Part shown: piece after piece, positions 58,793 to 64,000 of the stretch | Layout of the letters: every line of letters starts with the position of its first letter | Position numbering within the stretch: position 1 is the first letter of the stretch | DNA from: Listeria farberi | GTDB lineage: Bacteria > Bacillota > Bacilli > Lactobacillales > Listeriaceae | Direction of reading: 5' to 3' | Length of the DNA: 64,000 nucleotides | NCBI RefSeq assembly: GCF_014229245.1 | Contig: NZ_JAARZJ010000001.1 | Coordinates: 297,486 to 361,485, forward strand | Notes under the pieces: generated by a model | Database searches by the model: none | Seen by the model: the letters and a program-made list of their open reading frames with translations, nothing else | Told to the model about the DNA's origin: nothing | Program-made: the position numbers and the translations under genes

Positions 58793-59152
58793 ATGCCACG
58801 CGTAAAAGGCGGAACAGTAACACGCAAACGTCGTAAAAAGATAGTTAAATTAGCCAAAGGGTATTACGGCTCTAAACATTTATTATTCAAAGTAGCTAAC
58901 CAAGCGGTAATGAAATCTTACCAATATGCTTATAGAGATCGTCGTCAAAAGAAACGTGATTTCCGTAGATTATGGATCGCACGTATCAATGCGGCAGCTC
59001 GTATGCAAGATCTTTCTTACAGCAAATTAATGCACGGCTTAAAATTAGCTGGTATTGATATTAACCGTAAAATGCTTGCAGACTTAGCAGTAAATGATAT
59101 TGCTTCATTTAACACACTTGCTGATTCAGCAAAAAAAGCATTAGCTAAATAA
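58793..59152 (+). CDS. rplT: 50S ribosomal protein L20
   Basis: 119 residues, basic. [20 protein letters not shown] and [15 protein letters not shown] are typical. L20 binds 23S rRNA early in assembly and, by family knowledge, the leader of its own operon. It is the last gene, followed by a terminator. Confidence 0.97.
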   Translation: MPRVKGGTVTRKRRKKIVKLAKGYYGSKHLLFKVANQAVMKSYQYAYRDRRQKKRDFRRLWIARINAAARMQDLSYSKLMHGLKLAGIDINRKMLADLAVNDIASFNTLADSAKKALAK

Positions 59153-59155
59153 TTC

Positions 59156-59189
59156 AAAAATCCTCACTCTTTGGAGTGGGGATTTTTTT
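59156..59189. terminator. Bidirectional terminator between rplT and exoA
   Basis: A 14-bp stem with wobble (59156-59169 with 59174-59187), 4-base loop, T-runs on both strands. Confidence 0.9.
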
Positions 59190-59192
59190 ATG

Positions 59193-59948
59193 TTATAAAT
59201 TAAGTTCTAGCTCTACTGGACAATGATCCGAACCAAGCACATCCGCATGAATTTTAGCATCAACTAATTTATCTTTCAGTCGCTTTGAAACAACAAAATA
59301 ATCAATCCGCCAACCAGTGTTCCTAGCTCGCGCGTTCATTCGGTATGACCACCAAGAATAAGCATCGGTCAAATCAGGATAAAAATAACGGAAACTATCA
59401 ATAAAACCAGCGTCTAAAAACGCAGAAAATTTTGCACGTTCCTCGTCCGAGAAACCCGCATTTTTGCGATTTGTCTTCGGATTTTTTAAATCAATTTCTT
59501 CGTGAGCAACATTTAAATCACCACAAAGTACAACCGGCTTCGTTTTATCCAAGTTTTTGACATATTCCAAAATCGCATCCTCAAACGTCATACGATAATC
59601 TAATCTTTTTAACTCAGCTTGCGAATTTGGTGTATAAACCGTTACCATATAAAAATCTTCAAATTCAAGTGTGATTACGCGACCTTCAGTATCATGTTCT
59701 GGAATACCTAAGCCATATTGCACCGATAATGGCTCAACTTTTGTAAAAATGGCAGTACCGGAATACCCTTTTTTTACTGCATAATTCCAATAATCTTTAT
59801 ACGCTGGCAAATCAAGTTCAATTTGACCTTCTTGTAATTTAGTCTCTTGCAAACAAAATATATCCGCATCCACTTCTTCAAAATACTCCAAAAAACCTTT
59901 TTTTACAGCTGCTCGAAGTCCATTTACATTCCAGGAAATTAATTTCAT
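59193..59948 (-). CDS. exoA: Exodeoxyribonuclease III / AP endonuclease
   Basis: 251 residues. Base-excision repair enzyme that cuts 5' of abasic sites. [13 protein letters not shown] (Asn7), FCLQETK (metal Glu), [11 protein letters not shown] (Asp and Asn), WRIDYFVVS and the end [11 protein letters not shown] (catalytic Asp-His) are all present. It is encoded against the flanking genes and is monocistronic. Confidence 0.96.
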   Translation of the reverse strand: MKLISWNVNGLRAAVKKGFLEYFEEVDADIFCLQETKLQEGQIELDLPAYKDYWNYAVKKGYSGTAIFTKVEPLSVQYGLGIPEHDTEGRVITLEFEDFYMVTVYTPNSQAELKRLDYRMTFEDAILEYVKNLDKTKPVVLCGDLNVAHEEIDLKNPKTNRKNAGFSDEERAKFSAFLDAGFIDSFRYFYPDLTDAYSWWSYRMNARARNTGWRIDYFVVSKRLKDKLVDAKIHADVLGSDHCPVELELNL

Positions 59949-59976
59949 CTAAAAGCCTCCCATCTCTAATAGAACT

Positions 59977-60003
59977 ATTATAACGTAAGTAACATGCTAT
60001 AAT
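59977..60003. promoter_or_regulatory. Divergent -10 elements between exoA and the DUF1697 gene
   Basis: A minus-strand TATAAT at 59977-59982 faces exoA and a plus-strand extended TGCTATAAT at 59995-60003 faces the DUF1697 gene. Neither has a clear -35, so activity is tentative. Confidence 0.5.
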
Positions 60004-60029
60004 GTAGTTAAACGATTGGGAGGGATAGT

Positions 60030-60560
60030 ATGGAGAAGTACGTCGCTTTACTAAGAGCAGTAAATGTTGGTGGGAAAAATAAAGTGAACATGAAACAACT
60101 AAAAGAAGTATTGCAAGAAAAGGATTTCCAAAACATAACAACGTATATCCAAAGTGGTAACCTCGTTCTCAGTTCGAATTTACAGACAGAAACTGAAGTA
60201 GCAGTAAGAATAACAGAAGTAATTAAGCATAAATTTGATTTAAACATTGACGTATTTGTTTTTTCAGGAGAGAATTACAAATCAATCATCAAAAACAACC
60301 CGTTCCCTCCAGAAATAATTGGGGAAGAAGAACGTTGGCTGGTGGCTTTTTACAATGAAAATATGCCTATCCCTAAACAAAAAAATACCCAAGCTGAAGT
60401 AATAGCAATAGGGCGTGCCTTATATATCCATGTTTTCTCCAACCAAATTCATCACTTAAAATTACCTGCTTTTCTTGGAGAATATAAAAAAGCGCTCATG
60501 ACAACGCGTAACTGGCGAACAACTGTTAAATTACAAACATTACTCGAAAGCCAGGAATAG
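60030..60560 (+). CDS. DUF1697 family protein
   Basis: 176 residues. YVALLRAVNVGGKNKVNMKQ and TTYIQSGNLVLSS (about 35-47) are the DUF1697 signatures; the end MTTRNWRTTVKL is also conserved. The family is widespread, soluble and of unknown role. It is divergent from exoA with a shared 80-base gap and precedes pepT. Confidence 0.9.
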   Translation: MEKYVALLRAVNVGGKNKVNMKQLKEVLQEKDFQNITTYIQSGNLVLSSNLQTETEVAVRITEVIKHKFDLNIDVFVFSGENYKSIIKNNPFPPEIIGEEERWLVAFYNENMPIPKQKNTQAEVIAIGRALYIHVFSNQIHHLKLPAFLGEYKKALMTTRNWRTTVKLQTLLESQE

Positions 60561-60617
60561 AATTTTTTGAAAATCAAGTTTATAATGAAAAAGGATTAAT
60601 CTAAGGGAGTGATAGAA

Positions 60618-61850
60618 TTGAAAGAAGAACTATTAAAACGATTTACAAAATATGTAAAAGTAGATACACAGTCAAATGAAGAAAGCACAGTTTGCCCAAC
60701 AACGCCAGGTCAAATGGAACTAGCAAATATTCTTGTTACAGAACTAAAAGAAATCGGTATGCAAGAAGTTACAGTCGACGAATTTGGTTATGTTATGGCA
60801 ACACTTCCTTCTAACACAACGAAAGAAGTTCCGGTTATTGGATTTTTAGCTCATTTAGACACGGCGACTGATTTAACAGGTAAAAACGTGCAACCACAAG
60901 TGCACGAAAAATATGATGGTAAAGACATCGTTTTAAACAAAGACTTAAACGTGGTACTATCACCGAAACAATTTCCAGAACTAGCTAATTACAAAGGAAA
61001 AACCCTAATAACTACAGATGGAACAACCTTGCTTGGTGCGGATGATAAAGCAGGTATTACAGAGATTATGGTGGCAATGAACTATTTAATCAACCATCCA
61101 GAAATCAAGCACGGTAAAATTCGTGTTGCCTTCACACCAGATGAAGAAATCGGCCGAGGTCCAGAACGTTTTGATGTAGAAGCATTTGGTGCCAAATATG
61201 CTTATACTATGGACGGGGGCCCACTCGGCGAACTCGAATATGAAAGTTTTAACGCCGCATCTGCAAAAATCACTTTTAATGGTAATAGTGTTCATCCTGG
61301 TACAGCCAAAAATAAGATGGTTAATGCAATCAAAATGGCGATGGAATTCGATGCGTATATTCCAAAAGATGAAGTACCAGAGTACACAGAAGGCTACGAA
61401 GGTTTTTATCATTTAATCTCTTTAAACGGGGATGTAGAACAAGCCAACACCTATTACCTTATCCGCGATTTCGACCACTTGAAATTTGTAGAACGAAAAA
61501 CGCATGTGGCTAGTATTGCTAAAGAGTTAGAAGAAAAATATGGTAAAGGGTCAGTAGAATTAAAATTAAATGATCAATATTACAATATGCGCGAAAAAAT
61601 CGAGCCCGTAAAAGAAATTGTGGATATTGTTAGCGCGGCAATGAGAAATCTTGACATTGAACCAAAAATCAGCCCAATTCGTGGCGGAACAGATGGTGCT
61701 CAACTTTCCTACAAAGGCTTACCAACACCAAATATTTTCGGCGGGGGAGAGAACTTCCACGGTAAATTCGAATATGTTGCACTAGAAAGCATGGTTAAAG
61801 CTACAGAAGTAATCATTGAAGTGGCCCGTTTATTTGAAGAAAAAGAATAA
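60618..61850 (+). CDS. pepT: Peptidase T (tripeptidase)
   Basis: Zinc aminopeptidase that releases the N-terminal residue of tripeptides. It has 410 residues, the usual length. Metal site residues sit in [28 protein letters not shown] and DGGPLGELE, and the dimerisation domain has [15 protein letters not shown]. The start is TTG 60618, 6 bases after GGGAGTGA; a GTG at 60609 is in frame but lies within the ribosome site. A TATAAT at 60581 may be its promoter, without a clear -35. Confidence 0.95.
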   Translation: MKEELLKRFTKYVKVDTQSNEESTVCPTTPGQMELANILVTELKEIGMQEVTVDEFGYVMATLPSNTTKEVPVIGFLAHLDTATDLTGKNVQPQVHEKYDGKDIVLNKDLNVVLSPKQFPELANYKGKTLITTDGTTLLGADDKAGITEIMVAMNYLINHPEIKHGKIRVAFTPDEEIGRGPERFDVEAFGAKYAYTMDGGPLGELEYESFNAASAKITFNGNSVHPGTAKNKMVNAIKMAMEFDAYIPKDEVPEYTEGYEGFYHLISLNGDVEQANTYYLIRDFDHLKFVERKTHVASIAKELEEKYGKGSVELKLNDQYYNMREKIEPVKEIVDIVSAAMRNLDIEPKISPIRGGTDGAQLSYKGLPTPNIFGGGENFHGKFEYVALESMVKATEVIIEVARLFEEKE

Positions 61851-61852
61851 TA

Positions 61853-61888
61853 AAAAAGTGAGTCTAGTTCAACCTAGACTCACTTTTT
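61853..61888. terminator. Bidirectional terminator after pepT
   Basis: A perfect 15-bp stem (61853-61867 with 61874-61888), 6-base loop, A/T flanks on both sides. Confidence 0.92.
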
Positions 61889-62309
61889 CTATACGCTCAT
61901 TTACCCTAGCGGCAAATACTTTTGCTTCGCCGTTTGCAACGAGTAACGTATAGCTTTCTTTATTTTTAAAATGTAAAATCAATTTTTTCGTCATGGAAAG
62001 AATACTCACTTTTTGTTCTAAATGGTCTATCGTTTCATAAGCGAATTTCTTAAGTAAGTAGACATCTTCATTTTCTAAGTAAAAAATTAACGCATCTTCA
62101 TTTGAAATCCAAAGCCCCGTTAAATCCATCCATTCGCCTTCCATTTTATACGTAAACGCACCATAAATCAAACTAGTATCTATCCCGAGAAGCTCACGGA
62201 CACCAGCTTTTGCAATCATCGTTTCATACAAAAATTTTCGCCCCTCTACATACGCATTTTTCGTATAATAACTATACCACTTACTTCGGATAGACTGCAA
62301 TGGAACCAT
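61869..62309 (-). CDS. Small protein with possible PH-like domain
   Basis: 146 residues, soluble. Alternating short strands with a C-terminal helix (DLTGLWISNEDALIFYLENE, then YLLKKFAYETIDHLEQKVSIL) suggest a bacterial PH-like (YokE-type) fold; this is inference. It overlaps the end of the ABC ATPase gene by 29 bases, so the two are cotranscribed and likely coupled. The start could also be a TTG at 62300. Function unknown. Confidence 0.7.
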   Translation of the reverse strand: MVPLQSIRSKWYSYYTKNAYVEGRKFLYETMIAKAGVRELLGIDTSLIYGAFTYKMEGEWMDLTGLWISNEDALIFYLENEDVYLLKKFAYETIDHLEQKVSILSMTKKLILHFKNKESYTLLVANGEAKVFAARVNERIEKVSLG

Positions 62310-63054
62310 CTTTTATCCGAATTAATTCGACTGGCTTTTGATAAAAGTCGTGAAGAATTTCCTCTGTTAAAAGATTTTCTGTTTTTCCGTGATGAGTTAT
62401 TTCCCCGTCACGGAGTAAAATGATATTATCAAAGCAGGGTAGAATTTCTTCCGTATGATGCGTCACAAAGAGCATCGTTGGCGATTCTGGAAATTCTGCA
62501 ATCTTCTTAATTCTTTCTAATAGACGATTTTTCGCAAATAAATCAAGCCCATTACAAGGTTCATCTAAAATAAGCAACTTAGGACTAGCCATTAAGGCAC
62601 GAGCAATCAATACAATTTGGCGCTCGCCTTGTGATAAAATTTTATACGATTTTCCAATAAGCGATGCGCCACCACAATCAGTAAGCACTTTTTTCGCTAG
62701 ATGTATTTCTTCGGTTGTAACTTTCGCATAAATACCAATACTCGCAAATTTTCCGCTAAGTACAATTTGCTCACTTAACTCATATTCTTTCAGCTGATGA
62801 TCAAGCGCATTACTAACCCAACCAATCGATTTACGTAACTCCGGCAAAGAAGTCTCGCCGAATATATGCCCAAGCACTTGAAGTTTACCACTACTAGGCC
62901 AAAGGTACCCATTTAAAAGTTGTAATAAAGTGGTTTTTCCAGAACCATTAAGTCCGAGAATCGCCCAGTTTTCCTTATTATTAACCACCCAATTAATATT
63001 CGACAAAATCATTTTATTATCTCGCTTTAAATAAACATTCTCAAAAGCAAACAT
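62281..63054 (-). CDS. ABC transporter ATP-binding protein (YlmA-like)
   Basis: 257 residues. Walker A GLNGSGKTTLLQLLNG (about 34-49), signature LSQGERQIVLIARALM, Walker B LLILDEPCNGLD and switch HHTEEI are intact, so it should hydrolyse ATP. No membrane partner gene is adjacent; the only neighbour in the unit is the small PH-like protein. ATG 63054 has GGGG 6 bases upstream; longer starts at 63066 and 63072 are in frame. It resembles B. subtilis YlmA, whose partner is also not obvious. Confidence 0.88.
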   Translation of the reverse strand: MFAFENVYLKRDNKMILSNINWVVNNKENWAILGLNGSGKTTLLQLLNGYLWPSSGKLQVLGHIFGETSLPELRKSIGWVSNALDHQLKEYELSEQIVLSGKFASIGIYAKVTTEEIHLAKKVLTDCGGASLIGKSYKILSQGERQIVLIARALMASPKLLILDEPCNGLDLFAKNRLLERIKKIAEFPESPTMLFVTHHTEEILPCFDNIILLRDGEITHHGKTENLLTEEILHDFYQKPVELIRIKDGSIAVYPK

Positions 63055-63119
63055 CGAATACCCCATTTCCATTTTCTACTATTGTACATGAAAATAATGT
63101 AAAAAAGGAGCAAATACCA

Positions 63120-63725
63120 ATGAAGCATGAAGAAATAATAATTGATGCGCAAAAATGGATGCAGGCCCATTTTGAAAAGGAAAATACTGGACACGATTGG
63201 GAGCACGTTAAGCGAGTCTGGCATTTAAGTAAACAAATCCAAGCAACAGAAGGCGGAGATAAATTTGTAATTGAATTAGCCGCATTATTCCACGATTATA
63301 ATGATAGCAAATTAACACGAGACCCACTGCAAGCTACCGAAATAATCACGCATTGGATGAAAGAAAAAGAAGTACCTGAAGATGTAATCAATAAGATCAT
63401 ACGAATTATCCAAGCAGTTTCCTTTAAAAATGGAAAAAATCCTATCCATGCTTCCGCAATAGAAGAAAAAATAGTCCAAGATGCAGACCGTTTAGATGCA
63501 ATTGGAGCAATCGGTATAGCTAGAACATTTACTTACGGAGGAGCACACAATAGAGAAATCGTTAATCGAGCTCACCCAGAGAATACCACATTACAGCATT
63601 TTTACGATAAATTACTCTTAATTCAGAATCAGCTAAAAACAAAGACTGGTAGGGAACTTGCAGCAGGAAAACAAAGAATTATGCAGGATTTTATACACGC
63701 ACTAGAGAAAGAATTAGAAATATAA
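63120..63725 (+). CDS. HD-domain hydrolase (YpgQ/YedJ-like)
   Basis: 201 residues. Metal ligands of the HD superfamily: His24 in TGHDWEH, the LAALFHDYND pair (about 55-64) and the distal Asp in VQDADRLDAIG. The family includes small nucleotide and dNTP phosphohydrolases; the substrate here is unknown. AAAAAGGAGC precedes the ATG. Divergent from the ABC gene and followed by the rRNA promoter region. Confidence 0.9.
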   Translation: MKHEEIIIDAQKWMQAHFEKENTGHDWEHVKRVWHLSKQIQATEGGDKFVIELAALFHDYNDSKLTRDPLQATEIITHWMKEKEVPEDVINKIIRIIQAVSFKNGKNPIHASAIEEKIVQDADRLDAIGAIGIARTFTYGGAHNREIVNRAHPENTTLQHFYDKLLLIQNQLKTKTGRELAAGKQRIMQDFIHALEKELEI

Positions 63726-63735
63726 ATTAAAAAGC

Positions 63736-63764
63736 TTGTTTTTAATATAAAGCTGTTATATAAT
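63736..63764 (+). promoter_or_regulatory. Upstream promoter (P1) of an rRNA operon
   Basis: TTGTTT, 17 bases, perfect TATAAT. The region is AT-rich, as UP elements are. Confidence 0.7.
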
Positions 63765-63819
63765 GATAAAGCTGAATTGATACAAATTAATTCATCAAAA
63801 AACATTTTAAAAATAGTTG

Positions 63820-63848
63820 TTGACGTGATTTCAACTTTATGGTAAGAT
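63820..63848 (+). promoter_or_regulatory. Downstream promoter (P2) of an rRNA operon
   Basis: TTGACG, 17 bases, TAAGAT, 84 bases after P1: the tandem layout of Gram-positive rrn operons. Confidence 0.75.
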
Positions 63849-64000
63849 TTAAAAGTTGCGTTAACAAAGCAACTGACCTTTGAAAACTGAACAAAGAAGA
63901 AGACGAAAAGCAATGAGACGTAAAGTCTCACTGGTAATCGCAGGGCAGAAAACAGAAAGCTGTTTTCAACAAAAACAAACTAGTAATTTAATTGCTAGCG
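63849..64000 (+). other. rRNA operon leader, 16S gene expected just past the window
   Basis: CCTTTGAAAACTGAACAAAG (from about 63878) is the boxA-like leader motif seen before 16S genes in Listeria and relatives. Hairpins GAGAC/GTCTC (63915-63929) and GAAAACAG/CTGTTTTC (63948-63967) follow. The 16S 5' end itself is not in the window. Confidence 0.75.

Overview
The window is a contiguous piece of a low-GC Firmicutes chromosome that I identify as Listeria. I base this on gene content and order: pyrPBC-carAB-pyrKDFE, fbpA, gmk-rpoZ-coaBC-priA-fmt-rsmB-stp-prkA-rsgA-rpe-thiN, recG-fapR-plsX-fabDG-acpP, rnc-smc-ftsY, ylxM-ffh, rpsP-khpA-rimM-trmD-rplS and infC-rpmI-rplT, together with an Ala-Asp-repeat LPXTG surface protein. 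In L. monocytogenes the virulence gene inlC is known to lie between rplS and infC. Here that interval holds other genes and no leucine-rich-repeat protein or PrfA box is visible, so a non-monocytogenes Listeria (for example of the innocua/welshimeri/seeligeri group) is likely. The species is inference.

Layout. 1-10276: the pyrimidine (UMP) operon, entered inside the uracil permease and ended by a strong terminator. 10279-12678: two minus-strand genes, an SDR-like protein and the RqcH-type FbpA. 12740-25632: yicC-gmk-rpoZ, then a long operon for CoA synthesis, replication restart, initiator-tRNA formylation, rRNA methylation, the Stp/PrkA phosphatase-kinase pair, RsgA, Rpe and ThiN. 25694-32000: rpmB (minus), then an Asp23-like protein, fatty-acid kinase FakA, the two-subunit serine dehydratase and RecG. 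32127-35899: the FapR-controlled fatty-acid/phospholipid operon and acpP. 35921-43122: rnc-smc-ftsY and ylxM-ffh, covering RNA processing, chromosome segregation and SRP targeting.

43185-48799 is an accessory block between ffh and rpsP: a lipoprotein tyrosine phosphatase, the LPXTG protein with 177 Ala-Asp dipeptides, and a predicted alpha-helical toroid protein. 48834-54115 is the ribosome-maturation cluster rpsP-khpA-ylqD-rimM-trmD-rplS, split by an amidotransferase, a small YbjQ-like protein and a minus-strand MerR/oxidoreductase pair. 54116-57729 is a second accessory block between the rplS terminator and the infC promoter: an unknown exported protein, a MarR-NmrA pair and a divergent HxlR/flavodoxin-fold oxidoreductase pair. 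57751-59189 is the L20-leader-controlled infC-rpmI-rplT operon. 59193-63725 holds exoA, a DUF1697 gene, pepT, an ABC ATPase with a small partner, and an HD hydrolase. The window ends in tandem promoters and leader of what is almost certainly an rRNA operon.

Novelty is concentrated in the two accessory blocks. The points most worth a second look are the orphan Shine-Dalgarno of stabiliser type and the structured leader of the LPXTG gene, exact tandem duplications of 24, 36 and 54 bp inside its repeat, an HxlR regulator lacking the usual sensor cysteine next to two operator-like palindromes, three separate regulator/oxidoreductase modules around rplS, and an 18-bp hairpin in the leader of rnc that RNase III could cut. 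No CRISPR array, insertion sequence, prophage gene or tRNA gene was seen.
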